Positions 25,870 to 37,973 of a stretch of DNA of 64,000 nucleotides are shown here, piece by piece. The notes under the pieces were generated by a model. It was not told where the DNA came from, ran no database searches, and was given only the letters and a program-made list of their open reading frames with translations. The translations under genes were made by a program, and so were the position numbers. This DNA is from Himantopus leucocephalus (lineage: Eukaryota > Chordata > Aves > Charadriiformes > Recurvirostridae), in contig RSEF01000001.1 in the NCBI GenBank assembly GCA_003993805.1, forward strand, positions 182,405,506 through 182,469,505, in the 5' to 3' direction. Each line of letters opens with the position of its first letter. Within the stretch, counting starts at the first letter, position 1.

Positions 25870-26530
25870 TGAGATAGAGAATTCATCAGTTCCTTTGAAT
25901 GAGTGATTAAAAACCCTTATGGTTAAAAATTCATTTCTTATTTACATTTCTCCTACTTCAACTTCCATGCTTTACAATTTGTTTTACTTTTACTTCATGA
26001 GATAAAAGAATCCTTATATACCCAGCATTATTTTCCTGTGAAGGTATCCAATCTCTTATTTCTTTTTTTGATAAAGTAAATTTATGAAGCAGCTTAAGTT
26101 TCTTGCTGTTACTTCATCAAGCCTTTGAATATCTTTTTTGACTCTGTGTCAGATCACCAAGCTTCCCACTAGTGAGAAATTATGTATTTTCTTCTACATA
26201 ATTGACAAAAATGCTGAAAACATCAGACTTCTTTCCCTTCCCTGTGGAACCCTGGTAGAAGCAATTCTGTTCAGTGAAATCCCTCTCAGGTTGACAATAA
26301 TTTGAGATCTATCAGGTACTCAGTCCATAATTTATCATGTACTTTACTGATATTCTAAAGAGCCAATGTATTATCAGAATGTTCTGAGGTACTAAGTTAA
26401 ACAGTATACAGAAATCTAAGACTATCACATCACTGACAGGTTATTCCATGAAGAAAACTATCTTCTCAAGGAATGAAATTAGGTTTGTTTGACAAGACCT
26501 ATTTTTCATAAAGCCATGTGGAGTGGAATT
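25870..26530 (-). mobile_element. Ancient CR1/L3-like LINE remnant with RT motifs
   Basis: The left part carries 3'-UTR-like blocks ('ggttaaaaattcatttcttat', 'acttcaacttccatg', 'gataaagtaaatttatgaagc'). The right part is the RT domain in antisense. On the minus strand, 26459-26518 reads HGFMKNRSCQTNLISFLEK, a clear LINE RT block. Motif A is seen as VLDFCILFNLV (26396-26428), with the catalytic-core SKAFD altered to CILFN. A decayed PQGS motif B region lies near 26231-26255. Several in-frame stops show it is ancient. It ends about 190 bp before the KLHL1 exon. Confidence 0.82.
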
Positions 26531-26631
26531 AATTTTATTCCTGTTTGTAAATCCTTAATTAATCAAATCTCAAATCAGTGTTTCCATTTTCACTTTGAAT
26601 ATGCAAGTTAATTTGCTTGTTGTGTTTTGGA

Positions 26632-26635
<4 letters not shown>

Positions 26636-26664
<29 letters not shown>

Positions 26665-26667
26665 NTT
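26636..26667. repeat. Poly(T) run with an internal N, next to the KLHL1 exon
   Basis: An uninterrupted T run to 26664, N at 26665, then TTT. It ends about 52 bases before the exon, so the real tract length is uncertain. Confidence 0.95.
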
Positions 26668-26719
26668 TACTATTGATGAAGCATACTTTTATCTTCTCTT
26701 ACTCTCTCCTCCATTTTAG
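26668..26719 (+). promoter_or_regulatory. KLHL1: 3' splice-site region of the KLHL1 exon
   Basis: A pyrimidine-rich run (cttctcttactctctcctcc, then attttag) leads into the AG at 26718-26719. A possible branch-point segment (tattgatgaag) lies about 45 bases upstream. A long T-tract interrupted by one N lies immediately before that. Confidence 0.7.
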
Positions 26720-26882
26720 GAGTTACAGTGCTTGAAGGGCCTATTTATGCAGTGGGAGGACATGATGGTTGGAGTTATTTGAATACAGTTGAGAGGTGGG
26801 ACCCTCAAAGTCAGCAGTGGACATTTGTTGCAAGTATGTCAATTGCCAGAAGCACTGTTGGAGTAGCAGCATTAAATGGCAA
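26720..26882 (+). CDS. KLHL1: KLHL1 internal exon (third kelch repeat)
   Basis: This exon encodes one blade of the kelch beta-propeller of a BTB-kelch protein. KLHL1 is known as a mainly neuronal, actin-binding, cytoplasmic protein. Seen in the sequence: an AG acceptor at 26718-26719 after a pyrimidine-rich tract, 53 complete codons, and a GTGAGT donor starting at 26883. The translation begins [16 protein letters not shown] and ends [12 protein letters not shown]. Kelch hallmarks are the Gly-Gly pair (exon residues 12-13), the VERWDP segment (23-28) and Trp33. The exon starts with the last two bases of a codon, probably Gly, and ends with the first two bases (AA) of the next, probably Lys, so 163 bp keeps phase. 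From family knowledge, the [16 protein letters not shown] stretch fits KLHL1 better than its paralogues KLHL4 and KLHL5. That comparison is from memory, so paralogue identity is likely rather than proven. There are no stops or frameshifts. Confidence 0.87.
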
Positions 26883-26888
26883 GTGAGT
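26883..26888 (+). promoter_or_regulatory. KLHL1: 5' splice site of the KLHL1 exon
   Basis: The sequence GGCAA|GTGAGT is a near-consensus U2-type donor and fixes the exon end so that the codon phase matches the kelch family. Confidence 0.75.
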
Positions 26889-29800
26889 AGGGTATTTTTA
26901 TATGGTTGAAACACATTTCTTAGAGCGATGAACACAGTGGTAAATAAATTTTAGCATATTGTAATAGAGGGTGCCTTTTAAAATAAATTTAGACACAGCT
27001 GGGCATACCCTCCTATATTTCATGGCTTTTACATTTATTTGAAATAAGTAATTTATATATAATTTCTACATTATTTCTGTTTATTATTTATATCAAATAC
27101 TTAAGAATATAGACCTGAAATTTCAGTATGTGTGGTATAAACTAATACAGGACAAATTGTCAGTTGACTCATCTGACTTTTATAGGTTGTATATGTCGGT
27201 TCTAGTTAACCAACTGAGTTTATCCATCTAATATAGTCAAGTACTCAGTGATAAGATTTGTTGTATATGCATTTTGTACCTTGCTTCAGCCCAAAACTGA
27301 CCCATGAAACCTTCTTTGTCTGAAGGCAACTACATTCACAGAGGAAGTAAACAGAAATTTGATTCTTTTCAAATCAGTCAGACTGCATTAAACCTGTAAT
27401 TCTAATTGTGTTCAGATTTTAAGTTTCTCTTTTATAACTTTTACTTTTTAAAATTTTAATGTGGCACTTATTAAAACTGATTTTATAGTAATGTGATCTT
27501 ATGTATTACTTGTTGCTTATCACTTTTAAAGTACTTGCTTTTAACTACATGGCTAAAAAGAATGTTGTGTGAACTGTAATAATTTTGAGGTAGGGGAGGA
27601 ATTCGTCATACCTAACTACAGCTATTTTTGTACAGACATCTACAAGTGAGACAATTATCCTAAACTTGCTTTATGGTCAATGGAAGAAATATGTGCTTTT
27701 AAGATATCATCTGTCTTACTTGTTTTAGACATTTATGTTAGGACAGCATGAATTGTGATGAGTAAGTGCCTATTTTTCTCTACAATATAGGAAACTCGAG
27801 GACTCTAAGATTCTGACTTGTATGTTTTTGATATCTGAAGTGGGGAAGATGAATCCCACTGTAGACAAGTGAACATAAATAAAGGGCAGTCAGTAAGGAA
27901 TCCCTGGGGAATGGTGGGAGCAATGGAGTAAGGCAAATTTCTGGAATATTATTTTCCTCATACTTCATTAGTACTAAACAGCAAGGAAGAAAGGATGAGA
28001 AACAGCTGTATATGCAGGATAGAATGAGAGAGCAAATGTTGAGGACATTAAAAAAATAGTTAATAAAAGTTAGGATAAAAAGTGTATAGGGAAACAAAGG
28101 ACTTACTAAGGTTATTGGTTTTCATAGTAGACTATTCTACTGCATAATTCAATAACCCACTAAATTGTGCCCACCCCATTTCTTCCAGTTGCAAATCATT
28201 CAGTTTTGATTATACAGTTGAATAAACTCTCAAAAATCCTTTATATTGGGTTGTGCTTCTCACACCTAAGATACAGGATTGAGATAAATAGGCTGAATTG
28301 ATTCCTGGGATTGTCAGACTCTTTCCACTGACTGTAAGAATCACTGAATATGAAAGCCAAACAAGGAGCTTAATTTAGCCCACAAGCAACTATGTTACAA
28401 GACCTGTACCTTTCTGTACCTGATCGTGTACCTTTCTGTAGCAGTAGCAGTAAGCCTGACAGAATAACCGTAGTCCCATAATTATGACAATAAGCAGATA
28501 TATATTTTTTAAATTGAATCTCAAATTAATTAAAACTACAGATTTTAGAAGTGCTAACTAATTTTATGAGTATTTCATATTGCAGTTGTGCCTTATTTGC
28601 AGAGCAACTCTATATTAAATAGGCTTTATTGGATTCATTCATTATTAATATTTTATTATCTAATTAATGTTATCATATAGTCAGATGATCTACTTCTCAT
28701 CCATGACATTAAGAGTTAGTTTTATGTTGTGAAATCATTTGCAAACCACTGAAGCTTAATTGTCATTGCTTTCTTTTACTAAGTCACAGTGGCATTGAAA
28801 TGCCACTGTTCTAGAGCAGATCAAATGGACAAAGCAGCTTTAATAACCCTGTTACTCTGAAAGAATCTGGTTTCAACAGTGTATGAGCCATGCAGCAAAC
28901 TAGCAGAGACAAGATCTAAACAAATAACCCTACTGATTTTAATTTATTTTTTTTTTTAAATCTGAATAACCATCTTTAAAAAACATCCCATATGCCAAGA
29001 ACTGAAACTTGAAAACATGTAAGGACCAAGCCTTTCAACTCACTGGTGGTATTCTTATGACACTGCTATTCCACACAACTGACATATGCTGCATTCCTCA
29101 TCTGAGCTTTTTGCTTTGAAATAGGCAAACTTTTATGGATAATTTTTTTTTTTAAATAAATTCTTGGGATATTAGAAACGGATGTCTCAATGAGAAGCAA
29201 GATGTTGGCTTTAACATTTAACAAAGGAGAAATTATTTTAGTATGGAAGCTCTAAGGAGTCTTTTCCTGGCTATTCCTGTGTTTCTTCTGCACTGAATTA
29301 AAGAAGGAAATAAATAAAATGCAGCAGGATTAGACTGTTTTGCAGTAAGAGAGTTAGAAACTACCCTACGTGTGTGTCTCCCATGCTGCTTTGGGCACTG
29401 CACATAAAAGGGCTACTGTATGCTGAAGAACTCAAATGTGAGTTTCTTAAATACTTGGAAAAATATAGTCTTTTCTTTTGTGTTTTAAATGCCTGAAACG
29501 ATTCCATTTGTGATCTTCCATACCTCTGTGGTCTGCTTCATTGGTTTTCCAGTTAAAGCCATTCCAAGCAGAAAAAAATGATGTACTTTAACATAAAAAT
29601 TAATGAAAATTTTATTTTTATTTAAGCTTATGGTGGAAATAAAAATTTAAAAATTTTAGATGCTGATCTCCTTAGGTTCTGAGATGATTGATTTGTAAGT
29701 AACTTCTTATTAGTCCTTAATTTATTGAACCTTTTCATGCTTACCTATGTTTTTGAAACTCAGTTATATCATCAGTGTAAGTCAATTATCAATTATTTTG

Positions 29801-32800
29801 CCACGCAAACAAATGGAGAGCAATACTATCTGAATTTGGCAAAACAGAATGCACAGAAATGAATGTTATTTCACTGAAATACATTTTAAAATTTGGATTG
29901 AAAATGCTATGTTATATAAAAATCTTTTCTAAAACCTTAAAGGGATTGTGTCAACATGTGCATCATGATCCAGTCAGAAAAAACTTTTAATTATTGAAGT
30001 TATAGAATCTGGCTGAATTTTGCAGAAATTCAGAGAAATAAATATCTGACATACTATTTTTTTTTTTTTTTTTACTTAGTCCAGTTGACAGGGTTCTTTT
30101 GTATAATCAGTTTGCATTATTACATTTTGAGGTCACAGTATTGTTTCACCCCTGAGGGATTAATGGAACGTCTTCCTCTCCAAGCATGAATGTCACCTGC
30201 TTGTAACCCTCAGATTTCCCACAGTAAAAGGACATGGTAGTTGCTATCCTTCAGTTGGGAACACAAACAATATTCCTTTTCTTAAGTGGCTTCCTAAAAC
30301 CCAGGAACTAATACTAACTAATAATAAAACTAACTAATAAAAGGGATAGGTGGTTTTCCAGATAGAAGATATACACATAGCAGATTTATTTTACCAAAAT
30401 TTCAGTAGAGTAGCTTATTTGTTGTTACACAGGAAATAATTAGTTAAGATGGAAAAAAGATGAATAATACAGGGATTTTAAGAAGAAAAGAACTCTATGT
30501 GACATCACAAAGTTACTGTTCGAATTCTTTAAAGATCAGACTTGGGATAAATGAGTGTAACAGTAGGAGCATGCTAGTTAAATTATCAGACCATTCAAAG
30601 TGACACCAAAGGGAACATTATCATATGGAACATGTTGGACTATACTATAGAAGTATTTTAATGACCCTAAGAAGCAACACAAATGGGATATTTAACAGTA
30701 TATATTTGAATGAGGGAGTCTTACATTTGAAGAAAATTAATGGTAGATTGGTAGAAGAAGAGAAAAAAGGCTCTGTACCTTGTTAGTACAGAAAAAACAG
30801 TAGAAGAAACCTGTGAAAAAAGGAAAAGCAACTGAAGAATACATAAAGTTTTATTAATTGTGGAAATATTTATGTTATTTGGATTACTGTGTACAATTCT
30901 GGTCATGTATATTGAAGAAAGTTTAACTGAATGTGCAAAGTTTGCATAGGGGGGGTACCATGATTATCAAGAATGCACGTCATACCAAAAAAAAAGGAAC
31001 AGAAGTATTACAATTGGCAAGGAACAGATGGATACAAATTGATAAAATTCAGATGGGAAAGTAGAGATAGAATAAAAATCATAAGGAGACAACAAGAAGG
31101 TGTGCACAAAATTCTTATCGGGTTCTAAATGCATGTTTATTGGTTCATAGAGACTCTAATATTATCTGTTTTCATGCAACACCGAAGACTGGAATCTGAG
31201 AACTTTCCTTTTCAGTAACATGCCTTTGTTTTCCCAAATCAACAGTTGGTGTTGTGCAGCAGTAACAATCTGTATTGAGACTTTAGAGACCCCATCTCCT
31301 TCATCCTCATACCTTTCTTATGGTTAAATAGTAATGGAAGTGTGGAGCGTATTAGCCTTAGTGTATATATGGTTTTTTTAATATTTTTTTTAAACTTGAT
31401 GCCTTTATCAATTTTTAATATACTTTGGTAGCTACTGTAGGACTTGCCATGGCTGTAGAGTTTCATGGGATGAAACATGGTCAGTAGTTCCTCCTGATTT
31501 GAAAACAGCATCATCTTTTCTGCTATGTTACTATTAACAACCCTGTTGCACAGACTGGAAGAGAAAGAGTGCATAAACTCTCTCACATCAGGAAAAAATG
31601 TGGGTGTTAAAGCATTAAATGTGAAATGGAGACTTACACTAACTTAGAAGTTTAAAAAAATCAGGAACAGATGGTGGTCAGAAGTTGGGATGATTTATTT
31701 GAATTGTTCTTTGGGAGCTGACATAAGTACCATGCAACTAGTATGCAATATATACTACGTAAGACCAGTATTCTATAGTTTACAGGAGATAATGCTGAAG
31801 CCATAGTCCTCCTCTACAGTGTGTTAGAAGTATCAAGGAACCAAAAGTATCAAAAAAAATCTTATCTTTTCCAGAAACTTTTAAAAATTGTCACTTACTG
31901 TTTCAAGATTATGTCTTTGTTTCTTCATTTTTAAAGTTAAGAAGAAAAAAAACCCAAAAAACTATATGACAGTTTCAATCCTATAAATACTAATCTTCTC
32001 AGCAACTTGAAATGTAGTTGCCTCAAAGACTACAGTAGCTATTTATTAGCTTTCTATTAACAAGTCTGTAGTATATGAAGCATGCATTCCCTAAGAACAC
32101 TGAACCTTTGCACTAATTTGCTTCATGTAATTTAATTTCAGAACAAATTTTATTCTAACAGAGAAACTGTAATTAAAAATGAAATAGAGTTTACACACTT
32201 TCTTCTGGAATATATACCTAAAACAGACTCTGTGTCATGCAGATTTATGTTATTCCAAATAATTGTGTGACAGAAACATAACTGAAAATTGTCTAGATTT
32301 TACTATTATATGGCCACAAAAAATTACATTACAAAAAATATTCCTGAATATTTACTTGTGTGTTGGACACTGTCAACATTCTTTTTATGTAAATATAGCT
32401 TTTACTGGAATAAGACTGGCCCTCTATTTTTCTTCTCTTTAACAGATATCAATAAATCTGTGCTACAAAAGGAAAAAATACTCAGCTGTTAATATGATCT
32501 GCAAATTGACTTTAAATGGTAGAATATCACAGCAGTACATTGAGTTAAGCATCAAATATAATGACTTGGGCATGTACTGGGAAGCAGTACATTCAGATGG
32601 TAACATCTTGCAGAACCAAGAAGAAGGCAGTTCTACCCCTTATTGATTGCCACTTCCTCAAAGATGTGCTTTAGTGAGCTTGATATTTCCACCTGCTGCT
32701 GTTGTTTATATCAAATATTACACAATATTATTGATCTATGACAGATGACAAAAGTGAAGAATTGGCTAATCTTAACTTTTAAAAATAGAACTATTTTAAA

Positions 32801-33110
32801 TGCCTTTTCAAATCATCTGTTACTTTTATTCGAGAAAAAAAAGGTTTTATCAGTGTCTGTTTTCTCTGAAGAAAAACAAAAAAGTAATGAGAAATGCTGC
32901 AGGAAAATATTATTCTCCAACAATATCTATCTGACTTCTATCTGATTCTTTCAACAGAGATGCAGCATTGTATGTTTTATTATATTATCTTTAGTAGTAG
33001 TATGTCTATTACAATTGTTTTTACAGTCTCGGTCTGTGTTTAGGCACTCTGCAATGAGGGAAGGAGAAAAGAGATGCTGTAAGCTGGGAGTTAATTATGC
33101 ATTACTACGG
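26889..33110. other. Intronic sequence without recognised genes
   Basis: Over 6 kb of AT-rich unique sequence with no recognised CR1 or LTR copy, poly(T) near 30058-30074 and no exon candidate. Confidence 0.6.
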
Positions 33111-33844
33111 TGGGTTAGCCTTGGCTAACAGTCAAATGCCCACCCAGCCACTCACTGACTCTCCTTCATCAGACAGGGGGAGAATAGGATGAGATTGCTC
33201 ATGGGTTGAGATAGAGACAGGAAGATGACTTACCAGTTATCATCACAGGCAAAATAGGCTCGACTTGGGGAAAATAAATGTAATTTATTGCTACTAAAAA
33301 TCTACTCCAGGTAGTGAGAAACAAAGGCAAATTTTAAAACACCACCTTTCTTCCCCTCTTTCTCAGGTTTAACTTAGGTCTTTCATTCCCAATTCCTCTA
33401 CCCCCACCACTGAGCAGTGCAGGGGGATGGGGAATGGGACTTGCGGTCAGTCCGTAACTGCTCCTATCTGCTGCTCCTTCCTTCTCACACATTTCCCTTA
33501 CTCCACCATGGGCTCTCTATGGACTGTAATCCTTCAGGAAATATCCTGCTGCTCCAGCGTGGTGTCCCTCACAGGCTGCAGTGTGGATACCTGCTCTGGT
33601 GCCATGGAGTACCTCCTCCTCCCTCTCTGATTTTGGTGTTCCCTCTGCTGTTTCTCATCGTCTTTTCCCCCTCCCCACTCTGTGTGGCATTTTTTGAGTT
33701 TTCTTAAATATATTTTTTGAGGTGGGTCGGTTGGAGCTGGTTGGAGCCGGCTGGAACCGGCTGTGTCTGGCACAGGGCAGCCCCAGCTTCTCCTCACAGA
33801 GGCCGCCATGCAGCCAGTACAACTGCAATATTCATTTTTGCACA
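33111..33844 (-). mobile_element. Avian ERV LTR (second family), near full length
   Basis: A 734-bp GC-rich segment starting TGGGTTAGCC on the + strand, with its far end near CA at 33842-33844. The minus strand reads as the sense LTR. A TATA-like ATATATTTAAG lies at about 33700-33715, AATAAA at 33284-33289, and repeated 'gctgcagnnnatgg'-like modules between. This modular layout is familiar from common avian LTRs, probably ERVL-related, by recollection only. No internal retroviral genes adjoin it, so it is a solo LTR. Open frames inside it (for example 33417-33707) are LTR sequence and not genes. Confidence 0.75.
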
Positions 33845-36010
33845 CTTAATGATTAAATAATTGCCACATATGGGATATCTTCATGTTGAGTTAGATCAGA
33901 TGTCCTATCAAACGTTGTCTAAATAGAGATTGGAAATGAAAGGTTAATTAGAAACCAGTAAGCCATTTAAATTGGACGAAGGTGAAAGATGAAGAATGGG
34001 GATGGGCTTCAAGTACCCAGGCAGCAAGCCTATCCTGGGGCTAATGACCAACTCTGGCCAGGGCTCACCTTTTTCTTTATAGCAGTTCTCAAAAAAAGCT
34101 AAGTTGAACATTGTTTAAACATTTGACCTTTCAGGAGGTTGGTGACAAAGCTCTATCTGTGGTTCTTGTTTCGTAAGTTTGGTACCAAAGGAAGTAACCA
34201 AATGCGCAAACATTCTTGAGGACATGAGTGACAATTTAGAATCTCAAGAAAGACATCACAATTATGACTGGTGATTTTTTTAAGCAGGAAAATGCAATAT
34301 AAATACTAAGGGCAAGGTGCTGAAACTGATCCATGGGTATTTTCTGTTATAGGAACAAAACACTTAACATAGATCATCTTAATCTAATCCAACATCTTTA
34401 GCATCAGAGTTGTTTGGAAAGCCTCATCTTTCTCCATCAATTCTGTTTCCTCCCTTTTTGCTCTTTATCTGAGTCACTGGTATTTGAATGTATTCCCTTT
34501 TCATATTTTTATTGAAAGTCCAACATAAAAATGGGATTTTGTGGTTGTGTCCTTTATGAAATTATTTATCATCAATTGGCAATGTCAGACTTTGTCTGTT
34601 GCTTGATTATAGCAGATAGAATTTGGAATGGCTTCCACATTCTATCAATTCTACTTAACCATTCATAGAAATAGAGCATACTAATTATATTTAAAAAAAC
34701 CCCATATTTACTACTTTGTCCCTTCACACATTCAAATTCATTTGTTACATTTCAATTTCATTTGTTAGGTGGAGAGGCTTCAATAACATTTAGCTTTATT
34801 TAAAAAATGGGTTTTATTTATTTATATTCTGTTACATTCATTCAGTTCCACCAATTTTGCAATAGTTGCATTCATTTAGTAATGGATTTCCATAAATTAG
34901 ATTATTGTCTTAGCTGTACTTTTCCATCTATTCTCTTTTTCATTTTGAGTGGGAAACACAAAGAGCTGGCCAATACAGACGTTGCCATATGTGCAGGAGA
35001 GTGTTTTATTTTCAGGTCATTTAATGGAACAAAACTGGAATGAAACTTGTGTTATTTAGATCGATATTGTGCCGGTGGTAAATAGCTATAGTTTTAGTTT
35101 AATATGTCCCTTATGACTATTACGCATTATTACAAAGCAAACATTAGAAAATTTATCTTGCTGAGCCTTCATTTTCAAGAAAATAGCAAAATTCAAACCA
35201 AATTAGTGTGTGCCCAAGAAAGGTTCTCAGAATTGTCTTGTAGTTAATCATTCACAGGAATATATTCACTGTGTACAGACCTTGGAGAGGCATAGGTTAA
35301 TAATTCCACAAAGTCCTTAATAGCAGTTCAGTGTTTGACACAAGAGAATTAGCAATGTATTACATTCATATAACCACCTACAAAACTTGATTGCGTGGCT
35401 GATTGCAACCTCCTCCAGGAGTTCTGCTTCTTTGCCTTTCATGCATCATATAATAAACTATCTGTGGCATTTTCTCTTAGCAGAATCATTAAGGCTTATT
35501 ACTAATTCAGTACCCTGGTCTGATCTTTTGTATTTTTGCACACAAATTCATATCTCCTACAGGGGGGTCCCATGCAGCTCAGTGAATGTGCAACTCAATT
35601 CAATATGCATCATATTCTCTCTTTTTCAAGCAAGATTTAACTTGGTATTTTACATCCAGCCTGTAAAATAGTAGTCTCTGCACAGGCTTACTTCTTTTTA
35701 GTAAGTAAGGCTTTTTAGTAAGGCTAGGCTAGCCTTAAAAAGGGCTACATCACATACAAGTTAGATAAACATATGTGACTCTTAGAAGAGTACAATTAAA
35801 AATCATGGAACTTTAAAGTAAAAACAACATTTTTCCTACAGTCCAAGGCAGACTCATATACAGCTAGGATGTATTGCCCTTTAGAAACCAAGGTACTGTT
35901 AGGAAACATGGCAGATGCTAAAGGCATTGCTATGTTTCAGGGTGGGAGCCTGATGAGCCTGTTTTCTTTTGATATGCTATGGTCAGGCTCCCAGATGCTT
36001 AGGCCAAGTT

Positions 36011-36327
36011 TCTGTTTTGCGTGTTTACTGCACATCTACAGCTTTTGGGTGTATACGCCCCACCATACACTTCTCTTCATCCATCATCCACACAAACAAG
36101 ATTTTTGCACTAACTGACTGTTGACAGGTATACAGCTAATGTGACTGTCATTTGCTGTAAGGTCTGCCATNTCTGTTTTGCATGTTTACTGCACATCTAC
36201 ATCTTTTGGGTGTATATGGCCCACCATACACTTGTCTTCATCCGTCATCCACACAAACAAGATTTTTGCACTGACTGTTGACTGGTATACAGCTAATGTG
36301 ACTGTCATTTGCTGTAAGGTCTGCCAT
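36011..36327. repeat. Direct duplication (~160 bp) around a single N
   Basis: 36011-36170 and 36172-36327 are near-identical direct copies ('tctgttttgc...ggtctgccat') separated only by N at 36171. They differ at a handful of bases plus a 4-bp indel (ctaactgactg vs ctgactg). This is probably an unmerged contig overlap. Confidence 0.93.
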
Positions 36328-36930
36328 TCAGTTTTTGTAATAAGAAACATTTTGTGTTTACTGCATAGGTTTTTTTTTTCCTGTAAGTTTTGTAAAAAAC
36401 AACAAATTCTACATAGATAATGAACATAATATAGTATGGTAAGCATTCATTTGGACACGTAAGGGTTCTTCAGACCAAGCAGGCATGGTGACTTAACTTA
36501 CTCACCTAATACCTAATACCTAACAGGAAAAGGTAATCGGGTCACTCCATCTAACTTAAGATTTTAAATGCAACATATGTACCAATCTAGACAGTGGGAG
36601 GCAGTGTGGATAATGCCTAGAAGGATTCACAGCCATTTTTTTTAATTGTGCAGCTTCCACAATTAAGCACAGACTTTTAAAAGGCATTCAGCAGTCACTG
36701 TCTTATCTCTTATGGCCAAAACTGAAAGATATTAGGATCCCACATTCTGGGTTATTCTGAAAGTCTGGCTTTTAATTATTATCTTTGGTGGGAGATGAAG
36801 TATGAGAATCCCAGCCTGTCTCAAAGAGTACTTACTGCGTACATGCTGGGACCTGAAGGAAGCCCTTGTTCAGTGCAGTTCAAGAAGTCTAGAGATGCTC
36901 TCCTAACCAAATGTAGACATTTACTTGAAT

Positions 36931-36956
36931 TATATACACACATGTGTGTGTATATA
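36931..36956. repeat. Self-complementary CA/TG-TA microsatellite
   Basis: TATATACACACA followed by TGTGTGTGTATATA can fold into a near-perfect hairpin. Confidence 0.8.
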
Positions 36957-37888
36957 CATGTGTATAGACATACTTTCTTATTTTCACATATGTGTAAATC
37001 TGGAAGGATATTTAAACATCTAAATCTTACTTAAATTAAAGAAAGCTAAATATCTAATTTGATACTCAACTAAATATCTTTATGGGCAGCAACCCTTACA
37101 GCAGCTATCTGATATCTACTATACTAAGCAGAACAGAATACCATGCCATCTCCGCTGTTAGCTGATATTTCTATTTTTGTAATTTGAAACTTGATTAACT
37201 TCTTAATAACTAATATTGGGGTAAAACGGAACGTCTTTTGACTCCGTAGACCAACTTCAGCTGAATTTTTTTATTATTGGTTGAATTCACTGAATTGAGA
37301 AGGATTTGTTCATTGTGAAGGTCACAGACTAAATGATCTAAGACTTTTTTTCAAGTCATTCCTATAATTTCAATGCACTGATAATTTTCATACTTCAGTA
37401 AAAACTAGGGAACTGGCTCAATATAATTAAATAAATGAAGTATTAATATACTGTAATTGTGGCTTTTAAAGCTGAAATAACACTTCAAATTTTCATGCCA
37501 AACTATCAAGATAAGAAAGTATGTCTGAAACAATTATATTTCCCATCAGAGCAGGTTTTTTTCATGGTGCTTTTGCTTGAGGGTTTCTTTGCTCTTATGC
37601 CTTATTGGTGATTCAGTTATTCTTTTACTGATCCATTTGAACTAAGAAAAATACTATATGTGGCATACATAATTACAGTCATGTAAAGAGAGAAAATAAG
37701 TTTCATACTGCATGCTTTCTGCCCACAATGTTCTCACTGACTACAAAAAAATACTTTTAAATCAATATTTTATGAGTGAAATTAATATTTTGCTTGATAC
37801 TGAAATACAGCAGGGCTTTTCCTTGTCAAAAATTTCATGCTATCACTTGTCTGTTTCCATAACGGATCTTATCGTGTTTACCCAGCTA

Positions 37889-37973
37889 GAGGGTAAAATT
37901 AAATTTGACTTAGGATTATATTAATTACTTNGAGGGTAAAATTAAATTTGACTTAGGATTATATTAATTACTT
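37889..37973. repeat. Exact 42-bp direct duplication around a single N
   Basis: 37889-37930 and 37932-37973 are identical (starting GAGGGTAAAATTAAATTTG), with N at 37931 between them. Exact identity and the N point to an assembly join. Confidence 0.95.

Larger units (their letters stand above)
1..26719 (+). other. KLHL1: Intron of KLHL1 upstream of the exon (partial)
   Basis: Everything left of the exon reads as a single intron, because no upstream kelch exon was found on the + strand and the exon opens with a normal acceptor. The sequence is AT-rich with scattered CR1 and LTR copies. Its 5' splice site lies outside the window. That this is intron is inferred from the exon's phase and the known large introns of the gene. 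Confidence 0.75.

Noticed and set aside
30505..30535. Possible tRNA B-box (GTTCGAATTC)
   Set aside because: No A-box, acceptor stem or cloverleaf could be drawn around it.
33417..33845. Overlapping open frames of 67-103 codons on both strands
   Set aside because: All lie inside the LTR at 33111-33844.
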